Part shown: positions 21,752 through 34,410 of the stretch, one piece after another | Layout of the letters: the number at the start of each line of letters is the position of its first letter | Position numbering within the stretch: position 1 is the first letter of the stretch | Origin: Parietaria judaica | Taxonomy: Eukaryota > Streptophyta > Magnoliopsida > Rosales > Urticaceae | Length of the DNA stretch: 64,000 nucleotides | Reading direction: 5' to 3' | NCBI GenBank assembly: GCA_954871525.1 | Contig: OX940862.1 | Span: 39,238,232-39,302,231 of the forward strand | Program-made: the position numbers and the translations under genes | The notes under the pieces: generated by a model | What the model was told of the DNA's origin: nothing | Database searches by the model: none | Seen by the model: the letters and a program-made list of their open reading frames with translations, nothing else

Positions 21752-22201
21752 ATGGATGATCCGTCTTGTTTCGGTTCGTCATCGGAATATCATCAGGGAT
21801 TCTTTTTCGGGTTTACCTCTTCCTCTTCCTCCGATGATGATAGTTTTTCTATGGATACAAGTTCCAATAATACTATTGTCATATCCTCCGACGACACCGA
21901 GGAGTTTGAAATGCCTCCGAATCCAACTCTAAATCGGACCTCTCGTGCCGGTGGGCCACGACCGACGAGGGGGCGTGGGCGTGGGCGTGGGCGGGGACGT
22001 GGTAGGCCACCGTCTTTTCTATGGGAAACAGATTTTCAAATGAGGCTCAAATGGAACAATGAGACTCAAACTCAAGATAGGTACGCCAAATGCAAATGGT
22101 GCCGTCAAGAGATTCTCGCAATCGTTGAACGAGGCACAACTCATTTACGCCGACATGCTAATCGTTGTCGTAGAGATTTAGGTATTGATGACGAATTATG
22201 A
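21752..22201 (+). CDS. BED zinc finger protein, copy 13 (common form)
   Basis: 149 aa common form, last of the near-identical run. In the following spacer one word shows a C-to-T change at a CpG (GCCGTGGC near 22893), as expected from deamination of methylated cytosine. Confidence 0.82.
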   Translation: MDDPSCFGSSSEYHQGFFFGFTSSSSSDDDSFSMDTSSNNTIVISSDDTEEFEMPPNPTLNRTSRAGGPRPTRGRGRGRGRGRGRPPSFLWETDFQMRLKWNNETQTQDRYAKCKWCRQEILAIVERGTTHLRRHANRCRRDLGIDDEL

Positions 22202-23491
22202 TTTTAATTGTTGTAGTTTTATTAATATAATTTTGAATTGTTGTGTGTTATTTTGTTATTTGAAAAAGTATTAAATGTAATGTTGGATTGTTGTGAGTGA
22301 TTTTGTTGTTTTAAAACTATTAAATGTAATATTTAATTGCTGTAAGTGATTTTGTGTTTTAAAATTATTAAATGTAATGTTTAACTGTTGTAAGCGATTA
22401 TGTTGTTTTAATATTAAATTTAATGATGAATTGTTCGAAGTGATTTTGTTGTTTTAAAATTAATAAATGTAATGAAGTATGATACTCGCCGCGGCACAAT
22501 GTTAACAATGCCTTGGCAAGACCTATTGACTCATGATTAATAACCGTAGTCGAACTCACGCCACGGCATATCAAAATCTATGCCTCGGCATTTTTACAAT
22601 GGCCGCGGCAGAATGGTAGTAACGCCGCGGCGTTTAGTGACTTACAGAGTCCATGCTCTCTGTATAATTTGAAACAACATATAGGCCTCGGCATGGTATC
22701 ACCAAGGCGTGGCTTCGTTGGCCATGCCAAGGCATGGGTAACAGAATGCCGCAGCTTACATCGTCTGTTTACCAAAGTACCCTCACAATATGCAACTCGC
22801 CGAGGCCTATCTTGAAAGTGCCGCGGCGAGTTGCATAATCAAGAGGGCAAATTTGTAAATTAAAATGAAGCCACAGCGTGTTCATTCAAATGCCGTGGCA
22901 TGATAAGTAAATTTACAATGTAACTATTAGTTATCATATTAATTGTAACACAATTTTAGTAAATTAAATTATCTCATTAATAAACTATGAAAATGTTGAT
23001 AATTTTATTATAAAAAAAAAACAAAATAATGCACTTAATAATGATAACTAAATAATCGTTCAAACAAAAAACACAACATTGTACTATTAATTATATAATT
23101 TTTCAAACCAAAAATATAAAAAATTAATATAATTACAGTTTAATTTTATGGGTTTAAAGTCTAGGGTAAAATTGTAAAAATTAATTAACCACGCCGCGGC
23201 TTATTTTGTAGAAGCCACGGCTTTATCTCAAACGTCGGATATATCCGTTGCAGAAACTGAACACGCCGCGGCATATAGAACCCCTGCCGCGGCTTTCTAT
23301 CGCTGACACAAAAACGGCTAGTATTTTTCTTCACCCGAATTATTACCCCACAACGGTAATAAACGGCTATATTTGTTAACAACGTTTAAATTCACACAAA
23401 TTTTCTATTTAAACCTATACTTGTTCACATTTTATTCTATGTTTCATCAAATTAATCCTTAGATTCAAAAATATAATCATTTTTCTTTGTT

Positions 23492-23941
23492 ATGGATGAT
23501 CCGTCTCGTTTCGGTTCGTCATCGGAATATCATCAGGGATTCTTTTTCGGGTTTACCTCTTCCTCTTCCTCCGATGATGATAGTTTTTCTATGGATACAA
23601 GTTCCAATAATACTATTGTCATATCCTCCGACGACACCGAGGAGTTTGAAATGCCTCCGAATCCAACTCTAAATCGGACCTCTCGTGCCGGTGGGCCACG
23701 ACCGACGAGGGGGCGTGGGCGTGGGCGTGGGCGGGGACGTGGTAGGCCACCGTCTTTTCTATGGGAAACAGATTTTCAAATGAGGCTCAAATGGAACAAT
23801 GAGACTCAAACTCAAGATAGGTACGCCAAATGCAAATGGTGCCGTCAAGAGATTCTCGCAATCGTTGAACGAGGCACAACTCATTTACGCCGACATGCTA
23901 ATCGTTGTCGTAGAGATTTAGGTATTGATGACGAATTATGA
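23492..23941 (+). CDS. BED zinc finger protein, copy 14
   Basis: 149 aa with C6R near the N-terminus. The leader just before the ATG has two private changes ('ataatcatttttc' near 23474). A word in the following spacer is changed to GCCAAAGC near 24467. Confidence 0.8.
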   Translation: MDDPSRFGSSSEYHQGFFFGFTSSSSSDDDSFSMDTSSNNTIVISSDDTEEFEMPPNPTLNRTSRAGGPRPTRGRGRGRGRGRGRPPSFLWETDFQMRLKWNNETQTQDRYAKCKWCRQEILAIVERGTTHLRRHANRCRRDLGIDDEL

Positions 23942-25232
23942 TTTTAATTGTTGTAGTTTTATTAATATAATTTTGAATTGTTGTGAGTTATTTTGTTATT
24001 TGAAAAAGTATTAAATGTAATGTTGGATTGTTGTGAGTGATTTTGTTGTTTTAAAACTATTAAATGTAATATTTAATTGCTGTAAGTGATTTTGTTGTTT
24101 TAAAATTATTAAATGTAATGTTTAACTGTTGTAAGCGATTATGTTGTTTTAATATTAAATTTAATGATGAATTGTTCGAAGTGATTTTGTTGTTTTAAAA
24201 TTAATAAATGTAATGAAGTATGATACTCGCCGCGGCACAATGTTAACAATGCCTTGGCAAGACCTATTGACTCATGATTAATAACCGTAGTCGAACTCAC
24301 GCCACGGCATATCAAAATCTATGCCTCGGCATTTTTACAATGGCCGCGGCAGAATGGTAGTAACGCCGCGGCGTTTAGTGACTTACAGAGTCCATGCTCT
24401 CTGTATAATTTGAAACAACATATAGGCCTCGGCATGGTATCACCAAGCCGTGGCTTCGTTGGCCATGCCAAAGCATGGGTAACAGAATGCCGCAGCTTAC
24501 ATCGTCTGTTTACCAAAGTACCCTCACAATATGCAACTCGCCGAGGCCTATCTTGAAAGTGCCGCGGCGAGTTGCATAATCAAGAGGGCAAATTTGTAAA
24601 TTAAAATGAAGCCACAGCGTGTTCATTCAAATGCCGCGGCATGATAAGTAAATTTACAATGTAACTATTAGTTATCATATTAATTGTAACACAATTTTAG
24701 TAAATTAAATTATCTCATTAATAAACTATGAAAATGTTGATAATTTTATTATAAAAAAAAAACAAAATAATGCACTTAATAATGATAACTAAATAATCGT
24801 TCAAACAAAAAACACAACATAGTACTATTAATTATATAATTTTTCAAACCAAAAATATAAAAAATTAATATAATTACAGTTTAATTTTATGGGTTTAAAG
24901 TCTAGGGTAAAATTGTAAAAATTAATTAACCACGCCGCGGCTTATTTTGTAGAAGCCACGGCTTTATCTCAAACGTCGGATATATCCGTTGCAGAAACTG
25001 AACACGCCGCGGCATATAGAACCCCTGCCGCGGCTTTCTATCGCTGACACAAAAATGGCTAGTTTTTTTTTTCACCCGAATTATTACCCCACAACGGTAA
25101 TAAACGGCTATATTTGTTAACAACGTTTAAATTCACACAAATTTTCTATTTAAACCTATACTTGTTCACATTTTATTCTATGTTTCATCAAATTAATCCT
25201 TAGATTCAAAAATATCATCATTTTACTTTGTT

Positions 25233-25688
25233 ATGGATGATCCGTCTTGTTTCGGTTCGTCATCGGAATATCATCAGGGATTCTTTTTCGGGTTTACCTC
25301 TTCCTCTTCCTCCGATGATGATAGTTTTTCTATGGATACAAGTTCCAATAATACTATTGTCATATCCTCCGACGACACCGAGGAGTTTTAAATGCCTCCG
25401 AATCCAACTCTAAATCGGACCTCTCGTGCCGGTGGGCCACGACCGACGAGGGGGCGTGGGCGTGGGCGTGGGCGTGGGCGGGGACGTGGTAGGCTACCGT
25501 CTTTTCTATGGGAAACAGATTTTCAAATGAGGCTCAAATGGAACAATGAGACTCAAACTCAAGATAGGTACGCCAAATGCAAATGGTGCCGTCAAGAGAT
25601 TCTCGCAATCGTTGAACGAGGCACAACTCATTTACGCCGACATGCTAATCGTTGTCGTAGAGATTTAGGTATTGATGACGAATTATGA
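25233..25688 (+). pseudogene. BED zinc finger gene copy 15, nonsense mutation
   Basis: The frame from the usual ATG ends at TAA (25389-25391), where other copies have GAA, giving about 52 residues and losing the RG run and the finger. An ATG at 25392 could reopen the frame for 98 aa carrying the RG run and BED finger but no acidic/SIM-like part. A second lesion, Pro-to-Leu (GRLPSF), destroys the AT-hook-like RGRP core. Four CGTGGG hexamers. The first AACGG box upstream is mutated (AATGGCTA). Probably a decaying copy. Confidence 0.85.
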
Positions 25689-26977
25689 TTTTAATTGTTG
25701 TAGTTTTATTAATATAATTTTGAATTGTTGTGAGTTATTTTGTTATTTGAAAAAGTATTAAATGTAATGTTGGATTGTTGTGAGTGATTTTGTTGTTTTA
25801 AAACTATTAAATGTAATATTTAATTGCTGTAAGTGATTTTGTTGTTTTAAAATTATTAAATGTAATGTTTAACTGTTGTAAGCGATTATGTTGTTTTAAT
25901 ATTAAATTTAATGATGAATTGTTCGAAGTGATTTTGTTGTTTTAAAATTAATAAATGTAATGAAGTATGATACTCGCCGCGGCACAATGTTAACAATGCC
26001 TTGGCAAGACCTATTGACTCATGATTAATAACCGTAGTCGAACTCACGCCACGGCATATCAAAATCTATGCCTCGGCATTTTTACAATGGCCGCGGCAGA
26101 ATGGTAGTAACGCCGCGGCGTTTAGTGACTTACAGAGTCCATGCTCTCTGTATAATTTGAAACAACATATAGGCCTCGGCATGGTATCAGCAAGCCGTGG
26201 CTTCGTTGGCCATGCCAAGGCATGGGTAACAGAATGCCGCAGCTTACATCGTCTTTTTACCAAAGTACCATCACAATATGCAACTCGCCGAGGCCTCTCT
26301 TGAAAGTGCCGCAGCGAGTTGCATAATCAAGAGGGCAAATTTGTAAATTAAAATGAAGCCACAGCGTGTTCATTCAAATGCCGCGGCATGATAAGTAAAT
26401 TTACAATGTAACTATTAGTTATCATATTAATTGTAACACAATTTTAGTAAATTAAATTATCTCATTAATAAACTATGAAAATGTTGATAATTTTATTATA
26501 AAAAAAACAAAATAATGCACTTAATAATGATAACTAAATAATCGTTCAAACAAAAAACACAACATAGTACTATTAATTATATAATTTTTCAAACCAAAAA
26601 TATAAAAAATTAATATAATTACAGTTTAATTTTATGGGTTTAAAGTCTAGGGTAAAATTGTAAAAATTAATTAACCACGCCGCGGTTTATTTTGTAGAAG
26701 CCACGGCTTTATCTTAGACGTCGGATATATCCGTTGCAGAAACTGAACACGCCGCGGCATATAGAACCCCTGCCGCGGCTTTCTATCGCTGACACAAAAA
26801 CGGCTAGTTTTTTTTTTCACCCGAATTATTACCCCACAACGGTAATAAACGGCTATATTTGTTAACAACGTTTAAATTCACACAAATTTTCTATTTAAAC
26901 CTATACTTGTTCACATTTTATTCTATGTTTCATCAAATTAATCCTTAGATTCAAAAATATCATCATTTTACTTTGTT

Positions 26978-27426
26978 ATGGATGATCCGTCTTGTTTCGG
27001 TTCGTCATCGGAATATCATCAGGGATTCTTTTTCGGGTTTACCTCTTCCTCTTCCTCCGATGATGATAGTTTTTCTATGGATACAAGTTCCAATAATACT
27101 ATTGTCATATCCTCCGACGACACCGAGGAGTTTGAAATGCCTCCGAATCCAACTCTAAATCGGACCTCTCGTGCCGGTGGGCCACGATCGACGAGGGGGC
27201 GTGGGCGTGGGCGTGGGCGGGGACGTGGTAGGCCACCGTCTTTTCTATGGGAAAAGATTTTCAAATGAGGCTCAAATGGAACAATGAGACTCAAACTCAA
27301 GATAGGTACGCCAAATGCAAATGGTGCCGTCAAGAGATTCTCGCAATCGTTGAACGAGGCACAACTCATTTACGCCGACATGCTAATCGTTGTCGTAGAG
27401 ATTTAGGTATTGATGACGAATTATGA
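26978..27426 (+). pseudogene. BED zinc finger gene copy 16, frameshift
   Basis: One C is missing in 'gaaaagatttt' (about 27254; other copies have 'gaaacagatttt'). The frame stops at 27268 after 96 residues, ending WEKIFK, so the acidic, SIM-like and RG/AT-hook parts remain but the finger is lost. P71S is also present and shared with copy 17. Adjacent to dead copy 15. If translated, it would be a finger-less form. Confidence 0.87.
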
Positions 27427-28718
27427 TTTTAATTGTTGTAGTTTTATTAATATAATTTTGAATTGTTGTGAGTTATTTTGTTATTTGAAAAAGTATTAAA
27501 TGTAATGTTGGATTGTTGTGAGTGATTTTGTTGTTTTAAAACTATTAAATGTAATATTTAATTGCTGTAAGTGATTTTGTTGTTTTAAAATTATTAAATG
27601 TAATGTTTAACTGTTGTAAGCGATTATGTTGTTTTAATATTAAATTTAATGATGAATTGTTCGAAGTGATTTTGTTGATTTAAAATTAATAAATGTAATG
27701 AAGTATGATACTCGCCGCGGCACAATGTTAACAATGCCTTGGCAAGACCTATTGACTCATGATTAATAACCGTAGTCGAACTCACGCCACGGCATATCAA
27801 AATCTATGCCTCGGCATTTTTACAATGGCCGCGGCAGAATGGTAGTAACGCCGTGGCGTTTAGTGACTTACAGAGTCCATGCTCTCTGTATAATTTGAAA
27901 CAACATATAGGCCTCGGCATGGTATCACCAAGCCGTGGCTTCGTTGGCCATGCCAAGGCATGGGTAACAGAATGCCGCAGCTTACATCGTCTGTTTACCA
28001 AAGTACCCTCACAATATGCAACTCGCCGAGGCCTCTCTTGAAAGTGCCGCGGCGAGTTGCATAATCAAGAGGGCAAATTTGTAAATTAAAATGAAGCCAC
28101 AGCGTGTTCATTCAAATGCCGCGGCATGATAAGTAAATTTACAATGTAACTATTAGTTATCATATTAATTGTAACACAATTTTAGTAAATTAAATTATCT
28201 CATTAATAAACTATGAAAATGTTGATAATTTTATTATAAAAAAAAAAACAAAATAATGCACTTAATAATGATAACTAAATAATCTTTCAAACAAAAAACA
28301 CAACATAGTACTATTAATTATATAATTTTTCAAACCAAAAATATAAAAAATTAATATAATTACAGTTTAATTTTATGGGTTTAAAGTCTAGGGTAAAATT
28401 GTAAAAATTAATTAACCACGCCGCGGCTTATTTTGTAGAAGCCACGGCTTTATCTCAAACGTCGGATATATCCGTTGCAGAAACTGAACACGCCGCGGCA
28501 TATAGAACCCCTGCCGCGGCTTTCTATCGCTGACACAAAAACGGCTAGTTTTTTTTTTCACCCGAATTATTACCCCACAACGGTAATAAACGGCTATATT
28601 TGTTAACAACGTTTAAATTCACACAAATTTTCTATTTAAACCTATACTTGTTCACATTTTATTCTATGTTTCATCAAATTAATCCTTAGATTCAAAAATA
28701 TCATCATTTTACTTTGTT

Positions 28719-29174
28719 ATGGATGATCCGTCTTGTTTCGGTTCGTCATCGGAATATCATCAGGGATTCTTTTTCGGGTTTACCTCTTCCTCTTCCTCCG
28801 ATGATGATAGTTTTTCTATGGATACAAGTTCCAATAATACTATTGTCATATCCTCCGACGACACCGAGGAGTTTGAAATGCCTCCGAATCCAACTCTAAA
28901 TCGGACCTCTCGTGCCGGTGGGCCACGATCGAGGAGGGGGCGTGGGCGTGGGCGTGGGCGTGGGCGGGGACGTGGTAGGCCACCGTCTTTTCTATGGGAA
29001 ACAGATTTTCAAATGAGGCTCAAATGGAACAATGAGACTCAAACTCAAGATAGGTACGCCAAATGCAAATGGTGCCGTCAAGAGATTCTCGCAATCGTTG
29101 AACGAGGCACAACTCATTTACGCCGACATGCTAATCGTTGTCGTAGAGATTTAGGTATTGATGACGAATTATGA
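28719..29174 (+). CDS. BED zinc finger protein, copy 17
   Basis: 151 aa from four CGTGGG hexamers, with P71S and T72R at the start of the Arg-Gly run (RSRRGRG), making it slightly more basic. The leader carries 'aataatctttc', an intermediate between early and late types. Confidence 0.8.
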   Translation: MDDPSCFGSSSEYHQGFFFGFTSSSSSDDDSFSMDTSSNNTIVISSDDTEEFEMPPNPTLNRTSRAGGPRSRRGRGRGRGRGRGRGRPPSFLWETDFQMRLKWNNETQTQDRYAKCKWCRQEILAIVERGTTHLRRHANRCRRDLGIDDEL

Positions 29175-30468
29175 TTTTAATTGTTGTAGTTTTATTAATA
29201 TAATTTTGAATTGTTGTGAGTTATCTTGTTATTTGAAAAAGTATTAAATGTAATGTTGGATTGTTGTGAGTGATTTTGTTGTTTTGAAACTATTAAATGT
29301 AATATTTAATTGCTGTAAGTGATTTTGTTGTTTTAAAATTATTAAATGTAATGTTTAACTGTTGTAAGCTATTATGTTGTTTTAATATTAAATTTAATGA
29401 TGAATTGTTCGAAGTGATTTTGTTGATTTAAAATTAATAAATGTAATGAAGTATGATACTCGCCGCGGCACAATGTTAACAATGCCTTGGCAAGACGTAT
29501 TGACTCATGATTAATAACCGTAGTCGAACTCACGCCACGGCATATCAAAATCTATGCCTCGGCATTTTTACAATGGCCGCGGCAGAATGGTAGTAACGCC
29601 GTGGCGTTTAGTGACTTACAGAGTCCATGCTCTCTGTATAATTTGAAACAACATATAGGCCTCGGCATGGTATCACCAAGCCGTGGCTTCGTTGGCCATG
29701 CCAAGGCATGGGTAACAGAATGCCGCAGCTTACATCGTCTGTTTACCAAAGTACCCTCACAATATGCAACTCGCCGAGGCCTCTCTTGAAAGTGCCGCGG
29801 CGAGTTGCATAATCAAGAGGCCAAATTTGTAAATTAAAATGAAGCCACAGCGTGTTCATTCAAATGCCGCGGCATGATAAGTAAATTTACAATGTAACTA
29901 TTAGTTATCATATTAATTGTAACACAATTTTAGTAAATTAAATTATCTCATTAATAAACTATGAAAATGTTGATAATTTTATTATAAAAAAAAAACAAAA
30001 TAATGCACTTAATAATGATAACTAAATAATCTTTCAAACAAAAAACACAACATAGTACTATTAATTATATAATTTTTCAAACCAAAAATATAAAAAATTA
30101 ATATAATTACAGTTTAATTTTATGGGTTTAAAGTCTAGGGTAAAATTGTAAAAATTAATTAACCACGCCGCGGCTTATTTTTTAGAAGCCACGGCTTTAT
30201 CTCAAACGTCGGATATATCCGTTGCAGAAACTGAACACGCCGCGGCATATAGAACCCCTGCCGCGGCTTTCTATCGCTGACACAAAAACGGCTAGTTTTT
30301 TTTTTTTTCACCCGAATTATTACCCCACAACGGTAATAAACGGCTATATTTGTTAACAACGTTTAAATTCACACAAATTTTCTATTTAAACCTATACTTG
30401 TTCACATTTTATTCTATGTTTCATCAAATTAATCCTTAGATTCAAAAATATCATCATTTTACTTTGTT

Positions 30469-30918
30469 ATGGATTATCCGTCTTGTTTCGGTTCGTCATC
30501 GGAATATCATCAGGGATTCTTTTTCGGGTTTACCTCTTCCTCTTCCTCCGATGATGATAGTTTTTCTATGGATACAAGTTCCAATAATACTATTGTCATA
30601 TCCTCCGACGACACCGAGGAGTTTGAAATGCCTCCGAATCCAACTCTAAATCGGACCTCTCGTGCCGGTGGGCCACGACCGACGAGGGGGCGTGGGCGTG
30701 GGCGTGGGCGGGGACGTGGTAGGCCACCGTCTTTTCTATGGGAAACAGATTTTCAAATGAGGCTCAAATGGAACAATGAGACTCAAACTCAAGATAGGTA
30801 CGCCAAATGCAAATGGTGCCGTCAAGAGATTCTCGCAATCGTTGAACGAGGCACAACTCATTTACGCCAACATGCTAATCGTTGTCGTAGAGATTTAGGT
30901 ATTGATGACGAATTATGA
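30469..30918 (+). CDS. BED zinc finger protein, copy 18
   Basis: 149 aa with D3Y and R134Q. R134Q sits directly before ligand His135 (LRQH) and could alter DNA contact, though the ligands remain. The leader has the longest T run seen here (13 T at 30296-30308). In the next spacer a word is damaged to GCCGCGGG near 31207. Confidence 0.78.
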   Translation: MDYPSCFGSSSEYHQGFFFGFTSSSSSDDDSFSMDTSSNNTIVISSDDTEEFEMPPNPTLNRTSRAGGPRPTRGRGRGRGRGRGRPPSFLWETDFQMRLKWNNETQTQDRYAKCKWCRQEILAIVERGTTHLRQHANRCRRDLGIDDEL

Positions 30919-32208
30919 TTTTAATTGTTGTAGTTTTATTAATATAATTTTGAATTGTTGTGAGTTATTTTGTTATTTGAAAAAGTATTAAATGTAATGT
31001 TGGATTGTTGTGAGTGATTTTGTTGTTTTAAAACTATTAAATGTAATATTTAATTGCTGTAAGTGATTTTGTTGTTTTAAAATTATTAAATGTAATGTTT
31101 AACTGTTGTAAGCGATTATGTTGTTTTAATATTAAATTTAATGATGAATTGTTCGAAGTGATTTTGTTGTTTTAAAATTAATAAATGTAATGAAGTATGA
31201 TACTCGCCGCGGGACAATGTTAACAATGCCTTGGCAAGACCTATTGACTCATGATCAATAACCGTAGTCGAACTCACGCCACGGCATATCAAAATCTATG
31301 CCTCGGCATTTTTACAATGGCCGCGGCAGAATGGTAGTAACGCCGCGGCGTTTAGTGACTTACAGAGTCCATGCTCTCTGTATAATTTGAAACAACATAT
31401 AGGCCTCGGCATGGTATCACCAAGCCGTGGCTTCGTTGGCCATGCCAAGGCATGGGTAACAGAATGCCGCAGCTTACATCGTCTGTTTACCAAAGTACCC
31501 TCACAATATGCAACTCGCCGAGGCCTCTCTTGAAAGTGCCGCGGCGAGTTGCATAATCAAGAGGGCAAATTTGTAAATTAAAATGAAGCCACAGCGTGTT
31601 CATTCAAATGCCGCGGCATGATAAGTAAATTTACAATGTAACTATTAGTTATCATATTAATTGTAACACAATTTTAGTAAATTAAATTATCTCATTAATA
31701 AACTATGAAAATGTTGATAATTTTATTATAAAAAAAAACAAAATAATGCACTTAATAATGATAACTAAATAATCTTTCAAACAAAAAACACAACATAGTA
31801 CTATTAATTATATAATTTTTCAAACCAAAAATATAAAAAATTAATATAATTACAGTTTAATTTTATGGGTTTAAAGTCTAGGGTAAAATTGTAAAAATTA
31901 ATTAACCACGCCGCGGCTTATTTTGTAGAAGCCACGGCTTTATCTCAAACGTCGGATATATCCGTTGCAGAAACTGAACACGCCGCGGCATATTGAACCC
32001 CTGCCGCGGCTTTCTATCGCTGACACAAAAACGGCTAGTTTTTTTTTTCACCCGAATTATTACCCCACAACGGTAATAAACGGCTATATTTGTTAACAAC
32101 GTTTAAATTCACACAAATTTTCTATTTAAACCTATACTTGTTCACATTTTATTCTATGTTTCATCAAATTAATCCTTAGATTCAAAAATATCATCATTTT
32201 ACTTTGTT

Positions 32209-32664
32209 ATGGATGATCCGTCTTGTTTCGGTTCGTCATCGGAATATCATCAGGGATTCTTTTTCGGGTTTACCTCTTCCTCTTCCTCCGATGATGATAG
32301 TTTTTCTATGGATACAAGTTCCAATAATACTATTGTCATATCCTCCGACGACACCGAGGAGTTTGAAATGCCTCCGAATCCAACTCTAAATCGGACCTCT
32401 CGTGCCGGTGGGCCACGACCGACGAGGGGCCGTGGGCGTGGGCGTGGGCGTGGGCGGGGACGTGGTAGGCCACCGTCTTTTCTATGGGAAACAGATTTTC
32501 AAATGAGGCTCAAATGGAACAATGAGACTCAAACTCAAGATAGGTACGCCAAATGCAAATGGTGCCGTCAAGAGATTCTCGCAATCGTTGAACGAGGCAC
32601 AACTCATTTACGCCGACATGCTAATCGTTGTCGTAGAGATTTAGGTATTGATGACGAATTATGA
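32209..32664 (+). CDS. BED zinc finger protein, copy 19 (151 aa form)
   Basis: 151 aa with four hexamers. First copy with the silent GGG-to-GGC change at the head of the run ('aggggccgt'), a marker carried by copies 19-34 and 36. Also the first with the late-type 'catattgaa' upstream. Confidence 0.82.
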   Translation: MDDPSCFGSSSEYHQGFFFGFTSSSSSDDDSFSMDTSSNNTIVISSDDTEEFEMPPNPTLNRTSRAGGPRPTRGRGRGRGRGRGRGRPPSFLWETDFQMRLKWNNETQTQDRYAKCKWCRQEILAIVERGTTHLRRHANRCRRDLGIDDEL

Positions 32665-33954
32665 TTTTAATTGTTGTAGTTTTATTAATATAATTTTGAA
32701 TTGTTGTGAGTTATTTTGTTATTTGAAAAAGTATTAAATGTAATGTTGGATTGTTGTGAGTGATTTTGTTGTTTTAAAACTATTAAATGTAATATTTAAT
32801 TGCTGTAAGTGATTTTGTTGTTTTAAAATTATTAAATGTAATGTTTAACTGTTGTAAGCGATTATGTTGTTTTAATATTAAATTTAATGATGAATTGTTC
32901 GAAGTGATTTTGTTGTTTTAAAATTAATAAATGTAATGAAGTATGATACTCGCCGCGGCACAATGTTAACAATGCCTTGGCAAGACCTATTGACTCATGA
33001 TTAATAACCGTAGTCGAACTCACGCCACGGCATATCAAAATCTATGCCTCGGCATTTTTACAATGGCCGCGGCAGAATGGTAGTAACGCCGCGGCGTTTA
33101 GTGACTTACAGAGTCCATGCTCTCTGTATAATTTGAAACAACATATAGGCCTCGGCATGGTATCACCAAGCCGTGGCTTCGTTGGCCATGCCAAGGCATG
33201 GGTAACAGAATGCCGCAGCTTACATCGTCTGTTTACAAAAGTACCCTCACAATATGCAACTCGCCGAGGCCTCTCTTGAAAGTGCCGCGGCGAGTTGCAT
33301 AATCAAGAGGGCAAATTTGTAAATTAAAATGAAGCCACAGCGTGTTCATTCAAATGCCGCGGCATGATAAGTAAATTTACAATGTAACTATTAGTTATCA
33401 TATTAATTGTAACACAATTTTAGTAAATTATATTATCTCATTAATAAACTATGAAAATGTTGATAATTTTATTACAAAAAAAAACAAAATAATGCACTTA
33501 ATAATGATAACTAAATGATCTTTCAAACAAAAAACACAACATAGTACTATTAATTATATAATTTTTCAAACCAAAAATATAAAAAATTAATATAATTACA
33601 GTTTAATTTTATGGGTTTAAAGTCTAGGGTAAAATTGTAAAAATTAATTAACCACGCCGCGGCTTATTTTGTAGAAGCCACGGCTTTATCTCAAACGTCG
33701 GATATATCCGTTGCAGAAACTGAACACGCCGCGGCATATTGAACCCCTGCCGCGGCTTTCTATCGCTGACACAAAAACGGCTAGTTTTTTTTTTCACCCG
33801 AATTATTACCCCACAACGGTAATAAACGGCTATATTTGTTAACAACGTTTAAATTCACACAAATTTTATATTTAAACCTATACTTGTTCACATTTTATTC
33901 TATGTTTCATCAAATTAATCCTTAGATTCAAAAATATCATCATTTTACTTTGTT

Positions 33955-34410
33955 ATGGATGATCCGTCTTGTTTCGGTTCGTCATCGGAATATCATCAGG
34001 GATTCTTTTTCGGGTTTACCTCTTCCTCTTCCTCCGATGATGATAGTTTTTCTATGGATACAAGTTCCAATAATACTATTGTCATATCCTCCGACGACAC
34101 CGAGGAGTTTGAAATGCCTCCGAATCCAACTCTAAATCGGACCTCTCGTGCCGGTGGGCCACGACCGACGAGGGGCCGTGGGCGTGGGCGTGGGCGTGGG
34201 CGGGGACGTGGTAGGCCACCGTCTTTTCTATGGGAAACAGATTTTCAAATGAGGCTCAAATGGAACAATGAGACTCAAACTCAAGATAGGTACGCCAAAT
34301 GCAAATGGTGCCGTCAAGAGATTCTCGCAATCGTTGAACGAGGCACAACTCATTTACGCCGACATGCTAATCGTTGTCGTAGAGATTTAGGTATTGATGA
34401 CGAATTATGA
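33955..34410 (+). CDS. BED zinc finger protein, copy 20 (151 aa form)
   Basis: Protein identical to copy 19. The leader reads ATATTTAAA at the TATA-like box. The upstream spacer has 'gtttacaaaag' (near 33231), also seen upstream of copies 23 and 24. Confidence 0.82.
   Translation: MDDPSCFGSSSEYHQGFFFGFTSSSSSDDDSFSMDTSSNNTIVISSDDTEEFEMPPNPTLNRTSRAGGPRPTRGRGRGRGRGRGRGRPPSFLWETDFQMRLKWNNETQTQDRYAKCKWCRQEILAIVERGTTHLRRHANRCRRDLGIDDEL

Larger units (their letters stand above)
13741..26100. repeat. Array block B (spacers after copies 8-15)
   Basis: Spacers switch to 'agaatggtag' and mostly 'caccaagc', with 'ttgttttaaa' in the last minisatellite repeat. Most leaders in the first part share 'acattgtac' and 'agtatttttcttc'. 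Copies 11-13 and their spacers are a locally homogenised run. The spacer after copy 15 is a hybrid, with the early 'cagcaagc' and the later 'agaatgg'. Confidence 0.75.
26101..31980. repeat. Array block C (transitional, copies 16-18)
   Basis: Linked intermediate variants: 'ttgatttaaa' after copies 16 and 17, GCCGTGGC for GCCGCGGC near 27851 and 29599, 'aataatctttc' in leaders, and longer T runs before the AACGG/T region. The block includes the frameshifted copy 16. Confidence 0.65.

Noticed and set aside
27019..27369. Antisense frames of 86-116 codons opposite the gene (also near 13178 and 60085)
   Set aside because: They are antisense shadows of the RG and acidic segments, opened by single changes in individual copies, not conserved across the array.
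27853..28041. 62-codon + strand frame starting at GTG after copies 16 and 17
   Set aside because: Appears only because one word changed from GCCGCGGC to GCCGTGGC and supplied a GTG. No ATG and no recognisable domain.
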